Source of the DNA: Gnetum montanum
Lineage: Eukaryota; Streptophyta; Gnetopsida; Gnetales; Gnetaceae
Length of the DNA stretch: 62,000 bases
Assembly (NCBI GenBank): GCA_015680685.1
Contig: MNCI01011917.1
Span: forward strand, 163,604-225,603
Direction: 5' to 3'
The position numbers and the translations under genes were made by a program. Below the pieces are notes generated by a model. The model saw only the letters and a program-made list of their open reading frames with translations, was not told the DNA's origin and searched no databases. Numbering within the stretch: the first letter of the stretch is position 1; every line of letters starts with the position of its first letter. Positions 12,249 through 24,200 of this stretch are shown here, piece by piece.

Positions 12249-15200
12249 TACCCAAAATGGGGAGTTGCTAGGTGCCGAAGTTGGCACTTGAGCCATTTTC
12301 GCAGAATGCGGCGATCATGGTGGACCACTTCTTTGTGCACTCCAGTAATGCTTGGAATCTGCTAGGGGTTCACTTCACCCTCATGCATTGACTACACAAG
12401 GGCTACTTGGTTAATTTGCGTCGATTTTTCCTTGTCGTTCTGGGCCAGCAGAGGCAGGGCACCCATTCAAGTCTTATTTTAGACCTATGGAGGGCCGTGA
12501 GAGAGGGGACTAGCATGTAGTGGTGGGGGTCCCCTGTGTAAGCCGTGTATGGTCGAAAAAGGTCACGTTGCATTCCTCCTACGATGGTGGAACTTACCTT
12601 AGAGTTGGAGGATTCATGTGAACCAGAGGCGGAGGGAGGTTTGCAGTCATAGGGGGTTTCAGGGGATGACTTGGGGGGTGACTTCGGGGGTAGGCCCTTG
12701 CACCTGTTGGAACAGAGGGGGGATAGGTTGGCTGTGACATTTTTGGAGAATGCCATGGAAGTGAGGGGTGAGGACTGGGCTCCCCCATTGGCAACGTCGG
12801 TGATTGAGGTAGTGACATGGGCAAGGGAGGAGGAACACGTGCTTTGGGAGGCCAAGTGATGTCATAGGGAGGAGGAGTTCTAGCAGGAATTGGAGCTATT
12901 GGAGCAGTGGTAGGCCGAGGCTGCCAAGGAGGAGAAGAGCTGTCAGCATCTGGTGGAGGCAACGGCTCTGCAGGCTTTGGAGGTGGACTAGGGAGAAGCT
13001 GCTGGAGGAGGCGCAGCTCCAGGAGGCACAACAGAGGGAGGTGCAAGAATGCCAGGCACTAGAGGAACGGGAGACGGCCCAGATCTAGCAATAACTGGAT
13101 CGAGCGCATGCGGACAATGCGTAGTCTTGGTTGCGTTAGGGGCATTGCCCTTATGTCATAATGGATATTGGGCACAACGCACCCTAGGGAGCAATGCGAA
13201 GACACATTAGGAGGAGCGGGAAGGAGCTACATCCAGACAGAAAAGGGGATGCAACAGAATGTGTGAGAAAGGAGGAAGCGTTTAAGGACTTCCAATAGGT
13301 CGCAACATTTGTGGATGCATAACAGCATAGGGTTGTTTTGGATGCCATACATGGCCAGGAGTAGAATATTTGCCATTGCACACGGCTTCCTTATCGTTTA
13401 TAGAAGGGTTGGGATCTTTGCGGTCCAAGGGTCATTGACTTTTGGTTTTGTCTATTTGATTTAAATCTGACCAAGGTGGGGTGGTCTGAAGAGTCTAGGG
13501 GGTGATAGGCCTGCTCAATTTTGTATTGGGGAAGGACAGGTGGGTTTCTTTTTGTTTTGTTTTGTTTTGTTTTGTTTTGGAGGGGGGGTGTGGCAGGTGG
13601 GTGTGGGCAGGGGCCGGCAGCATGGGGCACAGAATATGGGTCCCCTCTGTATTTTGACATTTTGACTCATTGGGAATATGTTGGGGAGAGGCCTCCCCTC
13701 ATTTTGGGGTTTGTTTCACTTTCTTGTAACCTTTCTGTAAATTTGATTTCTGATTAATACATCCTGAATTTTTCCCAAAAAAACAATGCCTACAAGTCTA
13801 ATATTATATGTTCTTGACTTTTTATATTCCATGGAAGCTTAAATTATCCTTCGAAGAAATAATTTAAGTAGCTTCAGCAGCCAAGAAAAAATGTAATATG
13901 CAAAAATACCAAGTAGAAAAATAAAATAAAATGAAAATAAGCTTACCCTTTGTGACACTATTTCTACATGATTTTACATGATTATTTGCATAGACCTAAG
14001 GTTTATGATGTAGGTATGCTGTCTTGACTTCAGTACATACATAGGTATGTATTTATGATATGCATAGGTGGCATGTATGATATGGGGAACTGGGGAGGAC
14101 TGTTTTTGGAAATTATATTATCAACTTGGCTATCAACATGATCTTAAATCGTAGGACCATTGCAATTTGCATAGGATATCCTAAAATGAACATTTGACAT
14201 CAAGATCTGTGTTTCCAAAAAAGTAATTTATACCAACTAAAAAGAATGCAAATCAATGTCTTCGGTTAAAAAGATTCAGCATAACAAAAGATAAACAGAA
14301 AACAAGGTCAAGTACACACTGCCAATGCTAAAATCTGCTGCTCTTGCAGCCTGCATGCCTTCTCGTCCACTGATCCCTACTCCAATATGTGCCTCTTGAA
14401 TCATTCTTACATCATTCCCACCATCACCAATTGCCAGAGTACGGTAATCACATGCTTTCAGTAGTTCCACAAGCTGTCAGTAAATGAAAAATGACTTCAA
14501 TAAATTCAACAGAAGAACACTTGATAAAATCATATTCAGATACAATTAATTTTTCATGTTTAATCCGTTGGATAGAATAAGAACAAGAATGGATTTGTAC
14601 AAAAGAGCGATTCTTCTGTTTTATGTGTTATAATTATTACTGCTGGCTGCATATGTAATAGAACCTTCATCATGTTCCTTGGTTAATGGGATTTATGTCT
14701 AAAATCCCAAGAGACCCTTCTTGTACTCAAAATCTAAATTTTATAGATAATATAAAAATCTTTTTAAGTATTCAAAAAAGAATTCTGCTTTCTGTGCTTC
14801 TGGCTATCCCTGTTTATACAAGTCCCATACATTGTTCAATGGCACGTTACTTGCACTCAATGTTTAACCAGAAAATTTCCTTTGTGCTTTTTGTTTTGGC
14901 GTCAGGCTAGTAGTAAACCGTTCCTGGATATCTACAAGACAGTTTAATCTGAAAAATGTCTCCTGTGAAAAATTATGTTTAGTACTATTGAAGACATTTT
15001 GAAATTAATTACAGCTATCCTGTGAATAGCTGCATATTATAACAGGAGGTATCATCCTTGTCAGAATATTCTCCAGCAGTATAATCCTTGTCTGAGGTTG
15101 GCAGTACAACTTCTCTACTCCATTGTGGAACCAAGACTACTTCTGTAGCCACGTGCAACTTCATGTCCCTTGTCATTATTTATTTCTTAGCAGCATGTTT

Positions 15201-18200
15201 AAACAATTGTGTAAATTCAGACACAGAAGCAGGTTTATATAATTGTTGATTCGGAGGTTGTTACTAGCTGCGCAATGAAAAAGAATAGATGTATAAGAAC
15301 ATGTAATAATTAGAGCACAACAGTGAACCTAAGATACAAAGTCTGGCCCACCATCACAGAACTTTCTGTTGCCCTGAAATGACCTTGAAACAAAATCGCC
15401 TTGATCGATGTTTAAACTGCAGCTTTAGGAAAACCAGAATTAAAAACCTAAAAGCCATTAACTTTAGGAAACATAGCTTTGCTCATATAAAGATGTTGAA
15501 GTTCATGCAACTGAGAACTGGTGTTCAGGGTAAAAGAAGTTAACAGCTAAAGCCAAATACACGTTTGATCAACTTTGTTCCTTTTGGCCTTTGTATTATT
15601 AGGCTATTGATGAAAGTGCAAAAGCATTGCAACTGCTGAAAATATCCCCAATTTATTGCGTTATTAGGGCTCAACAATAGCAGGTACTTCTCAAAGACAT
15701 AATGCTGCATGAAGGAAGCCTTTTCAGACATGCCAAGCCTTCTTAAGAGTTACTCTATAACCTAGCGACCAATCACAAAAGTCCTTATTTGATGGAATGG
15801 AGAAAGAGAATTTGAACAAGATAATCAATTAAAAGATAAGTTATGAAGAGCCATGAGGTGTTGTGTCTGTCATGAGAGATGCAATGGATAAGAAATATTA
15901 TGAATAATATAGAACAGATAGCAGAATGATACCAGTAAAAAAGCTTTCTTTGATATATGATGAAGGAAAAGGATTCTCTATAGTCATAAAAAAATGGAGA
16001 GAATCCTCTGCAGTAAATGGATGTAACTTGGTTAAATATGGTTAAAATCTAGATGCAGACTCGGTGAGAAAATTTGACAAAAGACCATTCTCTAAACTAC
16101 CATCAACTATGTAGGACAGAAGGTATGCTGCACAAATTCAGATAAAGGAATAAGGATGTTCAGTCCGCTAAGGAATAGATAGAGATATAAGGACTTTTCT
16201 GCACTTAGCATAGAAAGAAAGTAGGTGATTCCATCCACAATGAATTGATGAAGAAGAAATAAAGCCTCTATACAGAAGAGAGGAAGATTCAAGAAATGCA
16301 ACACAAAAGAGGGATACAGCATTTTGCAGTACGTTAATTTTTCAGTGTAAAGAGTGAAATCCATAAAACTAGGTAATTATCTGCAATGTTTAAAGAGAGG
16401 TGTAATTTCAAGATTTGTTCAATAAATAAAAAGTTGTAACTATTGAGAAAAATTCAGTTCATCATGATGATGCCTTTATCCATTAACATGGGCTGCCCTG
16501 CAAGGTAGGTGAAGGATTTGATGATGATCTTCTTGGCCAGCTGTGTACATAACACCATAGTTGAATAAGAAAAATTTTGGTTAAAAAATTAATTACGATG
16601 AAACTAATAACAGTTAATGTTGCCTAGTTAACAATCCTAGCAGGGATCCATGTACAGAGCCAAGTTAATAACAAGACAATAATAACAAAAACAGCCACAT
16701 CACTTAAATGCCAAAAACAAAAATTAAAACTGATTAAGGGAAACAGGGAGCTCAGAGAACAGTAATTGGGATGCAAGGTACTTAGAGATGAAAATCAAGA
16801 AGCCATTCAAGTGAAGAGGACAAAAGAGAGAATGTTAAAGATCAAATGGATTCCATTCTGAGGGCTCTAGTGGAGGTGTCCAAATGAGTCGACAAAGCCA
16901 TAAAATTCTTCATCAGATTCTACCGCTAATGGATGTTGTGGATTCTCTGGAAAAGCTAACAGAAGTAAAGATATCAGTTCAGGATGTTCAAAAAGAACAT
17001 TGGAGAACTCACCACAGCGTGGAGATAGTGAAGGTAGAGATTGAGATAACAAAAGCCTGCATTTTGATATCCTGCGGATGACCATGGTTTTTTTCTTTTT
17101 TAAACAAAAAATGGACTCCAACAAAATCAATATCTGGATGGAACAGAAGGAAGGACACACACCACTTCACAAGGAAGAATGAATCCTATTCAAGGAAGAG
17201 GAGTTAGTCACGAATTGTATCATTATTATTAATTTGCCTTTGAAAGCTTTATAAGTGACCAATGATTACTTCTTACAGAACAATATGAAATAAAGTCTCT
17301 TTTTCCAAACAAGAAAATATGGGCATAATCATATTTTCTATTTTTTCCCAACAACACTCACAAAACAGGGATCGAACAATGGATGTAGTAGGTGTAGCAG
17401 GAGCAGCAGCGGGAGCAGGAGTTGCAGCAGGAGCGTTAGCGGGCACCATGACGAGGGCAGAGTGGACGACTAAGGAGGGAGGGGCTGGTGAAACAGCCAA
17501 CAGGACCCCACGGGGACCTAGGGAGGCAAAGGAAGAACGTCAACGGAAGGAGACCGAAGATGTGGACATGTGTGACCCTAGCATTAAAATGCCCCGGTCA
17601 GAGAGTGGAGGACCTACTTTTGACGCATGCACTAGGGATGGGGCCGTGATGCGGGTTAGGGTTAGGCAGCCGCCCGAGGAGGCTGTGCAAGAACTTGAGC
17701 AAAGCTTGCTCGGGAAATTTATTTCAAACGGTGAGTGACCACGTATGGAACTCATATGCAAGTGGGCCAAAATGACCTGGGGGTTGGAGACTATCCAGGT
17801 CAAGAGCTTGGCGAATGACTGATTGCTATTTAGTATCCCTACATTGGCCAACATGGATAGGATTCTGCTAGGGCGTCTGTGGTTTTACGGAGCCCATGGA
17901 CTAGCATTGGCTCCTTGGTGACCTGGAGTGCACTGGGACACGCGCCTCTTTGATTGCACGCCAGTATGGGTCCGATTGTTTGGTTTGCCATTGGAATACT
18001 AAGAACCCAGTTTCTTGCAGTCTCTGGTGGGTCCCTTTGAAGAGTTTATCAAGTTTGATGCCTTCACCATGTCCATCGACCAAATGGGGTACATGTGTTT
18101 CTGCATGTGGAGGTTGATGCAATCGGCAGATCCGGTTGATAAGATTGTTCTCAACACTGCCGAAGGGGAAGAAAGGATCAAGCTCAAATTTGAAAATCTG

Positions 18201-21200
18201 CCTAAGGGGCACCTAGAGGGGACCTGTAAGGCTTATGGGAACAGACATCCCCAGTCAGACCGTTGCCAGGGGCACACAAAGGCTGCCTAGGGATGGAGTT
18301 ACGTTGGGCGGAAAGGTCAGATCTAGAAGCAAGGGGCTTCCATGGGTGCAAGAGGGGGATTTCAACGCACACATCCCACAAATGTGAGAGGGGGGTGGGG
18401 AGCTGAAACAACCAATACCTCAGCTGCCTCTAGTGAAGGAAGAAGCAAAAGAAACACAGTAGGCACAGGATAGTTTGGTTGGACTTTCAATGGTTGCGGG
18501 GTGGGGTGGTTGGGTGGAGGTCCCTGGCTCTCCCTGCACTCCACCAGTTCAAAAGGCTGTAAAGCCAATGGGTGCAGTGTTGGAGCTACCTCCACTCAAG
18601 GAATAGATCACCATGGGACAGGGCTACTCCAAATTGAAAATGAAAGACATTCAGACTTAGCATGTGGGGAGCCCAGTTGGAGAGGGATTGTTTTGGGAAA
18701 AAAGTAAGTTGGATCTGGACTTGGGGGTGTAGCGTACACTACAGGAGGTATATCACCGATGGGTGTCTACCTCTCCATGAAGATCCTCTCCTGGAATTGT
18801 TGAGGCCAAGGTACCCTATACAAAAGAAATACCCTATCAATGATGGTGAGGAAGGTTGGTTGCGAAGTGGTGTGCTTGCAGGAAACAAAAGTTCAAACAA
18901 CTGAATGACAATTACTAAATTGAGAGGGTTGGACTACCCACATTGTGCCCAACAGGGGTCGCACGTGGGGGATTGCCATTCTGGCCAAAGTCCCGATTAG
19001 TCTTGAGGATACGTCAGATTGGAGTTAGACCGTCCATGTGAAGCAAGTGAATCTCTAGCTTACAAACTTCTACAGGGCGCAAAACTGGGAGTTACGGGTT
19101 CAGGAGCTCCGACGAGTGGCTAGAATTATCCCCAATATGGCCAGATGGATGGTGATGGGGGATTTTAACCAGAGACTATATTGCTAGGAAAAATTTGGCA
19201 ATGATTGCATCAATCCTCCGAAGGCTGAGGTATGTATCAATTCTTTGAGGCAATATGACATGATCAATTTGGAGATCTAGGGCTGTAAATTTACCTGGAG
19301 TAACCGTCAAAGGGGCTCCGATCGTGTCCAATCCTAGATTGATCGAATATGGGTCAATGAAGGCCTCATGATGGAATTCCATATTACGACAAAGGGGAAG
19401 GAGCGGTAGGCCTCTGATCACCGATCTATTCTATGTCACATCATGTCGAAGGGGGGCTGGGGGCCTCGACCCTTCTGCTTTGAGTGGGCCTTATAGTGGC
19501 TGCTATCTGGCAAAATTACAATGGGACATAGGAGCCCTGGCAATTCCTAAGTGATGGTCTACGAGCGCTCAAACGCGCCATCAAGGCCAAAGCAACAAAT
19601 GACAAATATAGCTTTCGGGGGGTATAGGCAGCATGTATAGGCAACTACGGTTGGAGGGGCACCCTAGGTGCAGATATTGCAACAGAAATACCGCAGATGG
19701 GAGTCCTTGTCAACCAGCTCACCACTTTGGAAAAATCTTTGCCAATTTGTAGGCATAGTTGAACCAATAGGCTCATTGGGACAACCCCCAAAGGAGAAAA
19801 TAAAATTCCTCTATTTGCCAAAGGAGGGCTAGGTGGCGTTCTGGAAAGGCCATCTCCTGGAGAAGGTCAAGGCCTTTGGGTGGCTCCTCATGCACAAAGC
19901 ACTACCAGTGAGGGCCACGTTGAGGGAGTGAGGGCTGCAAATTGATGACAACTGTCCACAATGCCATGCGGCCCCCAAAACGCTTCATTATTTTATGGAC
20001 GAGTGTCCATTTTCTCAAGCTGTGTGGTGGGTAGATCACTCACATGTTGCTAGGATCCACGGGGATTTTGCAAAACTTGCCATGTTGTGGATCCTTTGGA
20101 AACGGCATAATTCACTGGTATTTTGGGGACAGCAACTCCCAGCAGTGTCCACGATGGTCCATGAGGCAAGTCTCTTGTGGAACAAAGCAACTATGGCCAT
20201 GGAGCAATGGTTGTTGTTTGAGCCATCATGGACTATTTTTTCCATCATGCCTGAATTATGGACACTCATGGAATAGGTGGGATGGGAAAAAATGTTCAAA
20301 TGGTTAAAAGGAGAACCAAATTTACCCACACAGCAATTTTATGATAATTGGGTGGGGGACACCACGCTATACAGAGGCAAACAGATTGAAGTCACTATAC
20401 AAGCACTCGCTAATGCGTTGGGGCTAGCAAAGGAAGGAGAAGTTGTTGCACCTGTTGCAAGGGCATAGACGGACACCACGGAATTCTTTTCTGGGCCTAT
20501 CCCTAGGACAACTAGTGGGCACATCCAATGGTTTGGGTTACAGGGCATTTGGAGGGATGCGGCCCTTTTGGTGGAGCAGTACTTCATTCAATCTGGGTAC
20601 CTCCGCAAACTTGTGGGGGTGCATTTCACCTTTTTGAAGCACCTTAGACAGGGCTCCCCAGTGAATATGCCCTTATTCTTCTTGAAATGCCTACAGAGGT
20701 GGTGGCCAGGACGACACCCTGGGTGATTCTTACCCTATGGAGCAAGGGTACACCAATTGCCTGCCCTGCTATGACCATTGTCTATCAACAGTGTAGGGGT
20801 CATGGGCCGGCTACCTAGGCAACATCGTTGGATAGACAGGGCCCATCATTTGGTGGCGCAGTCACTCTAGGCACAACAGTAGATGTGGTGCAAGCTCAGG
20901 TTGGGTGTGATGCTCTAGTAGTAGAACGCTGATGGAGGCATGCCGCAAGGCTGTTGAGCAGGCATGAGGTGGCAACTTCGTTGGGAGGAACTACGACAGG
21001 AGTGTTATAATCAGATCTGAAAACACACTACAAATGCTCTAGAGAAATTATTAGAACCCTACAGATCTGAATAAATCATTAGAGGCAAAATATTGCACTG
21101 TAGCAGGTCAAGAAACACTATAAATCTCTCAAAACGTTCAAAACTCTAGCAAACATTTGTTGTGATAACAAAATGAAAGTAGAATGAAAACAATAAAAAT

Positions 21201-24200
21201 AGAACAAGAACACAGAGAGTTATGTGGTTCGGGCCCTTTTTNNNNNNNNNNNNNNNNNNNNNNNNNNNNNNNNNNNNNNNNNNNNNNNNNNNNNNNNNNN
21301 NNNNNNNNNNNNNNNNNNNNNNNNNNNNNNNNNNNNNNNNNNNNNNNNNNNNNNNNNNNNNNNNNNNNNNNNNNNNNNNNNNNNNNNNNNNNNNNNNNNN
21401 NNNNNNNNNNNNNNNNNNNNNNNNNNNNNNNNNNNNNNNNNNNNNNNNNNNNNNNNNNNNNNNNNNNNNNNNNNNNNNNNNNNNNNNNNNNNNNNNNNNN
21501 NNNNNNNNNNNNNNNNNNNNNNNNNNNNNNNNNNNNNNNNNNNNNNNNACGACGACTACAACAACCACATCAAAAACCTTGGTGGGGGCTGAGGTTAGGG
21601 AGTTGGTTTGGCAGTCTCTTTCCACTGAGGGCAATGGTTTGGGTACAGACACATCCTTGGTGGGGATGCACGGCCTGTCCAGGTGCTTGGGGGTGGGGGG
21701 GTTGGGTGGGTGGGGGAGGATAGGAGAAAATGAATGTTTCTTCTGGGTCTCGCAGGGGCCCTATTTTTGGCTTCCATGACTTTTTGAATCTCGTTGTTTG
21801 ATTCTCGAGCTTTGGGTGATGGTTGGGGTTTGTGCTATGATGGCGCGTGGGTGCTCATGACACAATCACGTGGCTGAGGCTTTTCAATGATGGGGGGCAA
21901 TGGCCCACGGTGTACATTTGTACTTTAAATTGTTTTTTAGATTAACACATGCTCGAACATTTTTCCAAAAAAAAAAAAGACAAGAAAATACGATATTTAC
22001 AAGCTACAGATCGAAACATTGATTCATCTGTAAGGCACTCAATCTGTAAGCATGACTAAAAACCTATATTTATTGGATAATAAAGGATAATAACCCTGAT
22101 AAAATTTAATGATTAATGCAAGTATATCATCTTTCAGAAAATGATTAAAAGGGATGGAAAAATATAATACATGGCTAAGCTCCATGAATCTGTAAAATGG
22201 TAGAGAGAATCAATTATGAGAAACGTCAAAGTGTGGAGCGTGGAGGTGGGCAGACAGGGGAAGAGCCGCAGGAGGCTTTTGGGCTGGTGAGTGAAGGCAG
22301 GGTGTGAATTTGACAGGCACGAATACCTGTCAGGCATTAATATGGTGACATGCTCTTCAAATTTCTACCCTGCAAAATTGGGAAAGAAACAAAATACTTC
22401 TAATAGAGTTCAAGAAACTTATATGCACTAATCAACGTCTGCTAAAGGTGGCAACTTACTGAATGTAAGATGAAAACGGAATAGAATAAGCATTCGATAT
22501 GTTTGAACCTTTGCGTTTGGCAATGACTCTTTTAAGATTTCTTTGTAATGAAAAGATACCAGGAGATAATTTTCCTCCTTTTGAATGGATCAAAGCTACA
22601 GGTAACAAGGCTCAATGACAGTTTAGCATTGGTCTTCACAGTGAACCATGCATTGACAGACAAAACCTCAAACTGGCATTTCATAAACTCCACTCAGATT
22701 TGCAGAGGATGCTCCACTCTATCACGCCTCTCAATTCACAACCACAGGTTAAATATCAACACTCCGTCTCCCATTCTGTTTAATAAATTTCTTACCAGAG
22801 CTATTCTAAGTTTTAACATACTCACTAAAGGTATTAAGTATGTTAAGATACTAGTGACGGTCTATGATAATTTTGACCATTTTTCAAATGTGAAACATTA
22901 TTTTTTTACCTGTATTTTATGAGAAAATATACCTAAAAATGGGTAAATGTGCATTAAGTTCACATACTGAGCGAAGTTACAAAGTAGAAGGGGCCAAAGC
23001 ACGTAAGTGCAGAATGTGAAGGGGGCAGGACATGGAGGAGTGAAAAATGGCAGAGTTGAGAATGCTTGTAGGCGTGGGTCCAACATGGAGTTTGCAGAGG
23101 GAGAGAAGGTGGTGGTCTCTGGTAGGGTAGGGAGCAACAAGTGACCATCAGCCTAGTTGCTAGGTGATGGAGGGGTTGAAGAGGCTGTTTTGATAGATGG
23201 TAAGCTTTGGATTTGGGTATTCGAGTCCCTGGTTATTGAAGGGAAAGAGGGTTTAGTGCACGACCTTGTGGGAAAGTTTTTTCCTGCAGGGCCTCCTCCT
23301 AAAAAGTGCCATGCCCTAACAAGGAATCTCTTGTTTTATGCTTCTACATCCGATAGTTATAAGAAGATAGTTCTTAGGAGTGGTCCATGGTTTTTTTGGC
23401 ACAAGAGGGTTGGCCCTAACCCACTAACATCCAAGGGCCTATCATGATCCAGCTTTATGTGACCGGGCTTATATTTGGGTCAGGGTGTATGGGCTGCCTT
23501 GGGAGGCTTGCTTGATTCTTTCTTGCAAACTCTAGTGGGCTTTATTTGGGGACATTATTACTATGTGTAGTTTCACAGCCTACCAAAACCGGATGGGTTT
23601 TGCCTGTTTCTATGTTTGGGGCAGTCTAACACTGGCAAATTTGGCTACAAATATTTAGATGGAAACAATATCAGGGGTGAAACTCTTACAATTAAGCTTG
23701 AGAATGTTCCATTTTTGATTGGGGGTGGAGGTTTGCAAATGGATTTCTGTCCAGCTAATGGCTAAAAGACTTTGAGTTCCCAAAAGGGTGGTTGCAGGTT
23801 CTGCAGCAAGCTAAATCACCAAGCTAAGGATTGTTGGGTACGAAAGTGGAGGGAGCAATGTCCCCTCACAAAGGGCCAACCACCCTACAGTTGGGGAATT
23901 GTGAGTTTGCACCAACACCTAGATTGTTTATTGGGGGAGCTATTCAGGTTGCACTAGTGAATAGTGTCTCATCTCAAAGATAAAAACCCACAAATGGGTC
24001 ATGGAATGGCAGGGGCCAACCACTTTTAGGTTCTCCATAGTTTATTAGATGATGCTGCTAAACTTGCTCAAGAAGCCCTTGCTATGGCCAATATGCAAAA
24101 CCCTATGGGAGATGTCCCTGCAAGGGAAGCGATGTTTCGTAGATTGCTATTGGATTCAGGTCTTAGGGTATTTATCCAGAGAACTGGGTAGACATGCTGA

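Larger units (their letters stand above)
8937..13781 (+). mobile_element. Near-full LINE copy with internal RT deletion and a nested LINE (copy C)
   Basis: The copy is flanked by a 16-bp target-site duplication, AACAATGCCTACACGT (8921-8936) and AACAATGCCTACAAGT (13782-13797), and ends CCCAAAAAAA. Layout: tail of ORF1, endonuclease (9290-9890), N-terminal RT region (10010-10516), nested LINE (10517-11580), resumed RT N-terminal region (11589-11695), then directly the end of the zinc-binding region, the C-terminal module and a G-rich 3' UTR. The catalytic RT core is missing. All frames are broken by stops. Antisense to the flippase. Confidence 0.88.
17322..21979 (+). mobile_element. LINE copy with ORF1, endonuclease, zinc-binding region and C-terminal module; RT core deleted (copy K)
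   Basis: A 13-bp target-site duplication, ACAAGAAAATATG (17309-17321) and ACAAGAAAATACG (21980-21992), flanks the copy, which ends TTTTTCC plus poly(A). It is the only copy here with both ORF1 and a 3' end. Order: ORF1 17379-18290, endonuclease 18776-19440, zinc-binding region 19830-20110, module 20150-21000, 3' UTR 21549-21979. A 307-base assembly gap (21242-21548) and a possible nested element from about 21009 lie in its 3' part. Antisense to the flippase. Confidence 0.87.

Noticed and set aside
11696-12340. 214-codon minus-strand frame with long Pro and Lys runs
   Set aside because: It is the antisense of the LINE module; the Pro run is the complement of the G29 tract.
12403-13046. Pro/Ser-rich minus-strand frames of 150 codons
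   Set aside because: Antisense of the Glu/Gln-rich coiled coil of the LINE; GC-rich composition opens these frames by chance.
13551-13575. (TTTTG)n considered as a terminator or promoter element
   Set aside because: Simple sequence in a LINE 3' UTR; no supporting context in a plant nuclear genome.
17319-17378. Upstream in-frame Met extension of LINE ORF1 at 17319
   Set aside because: It lies partly in the target-site duplication, outside the element, so the start at 17379 is preferred.
21146-21779. Frames of 122-185 codons on both strands
   Set aside because: Produced by the N gap; flanking residues have no family resemblance.
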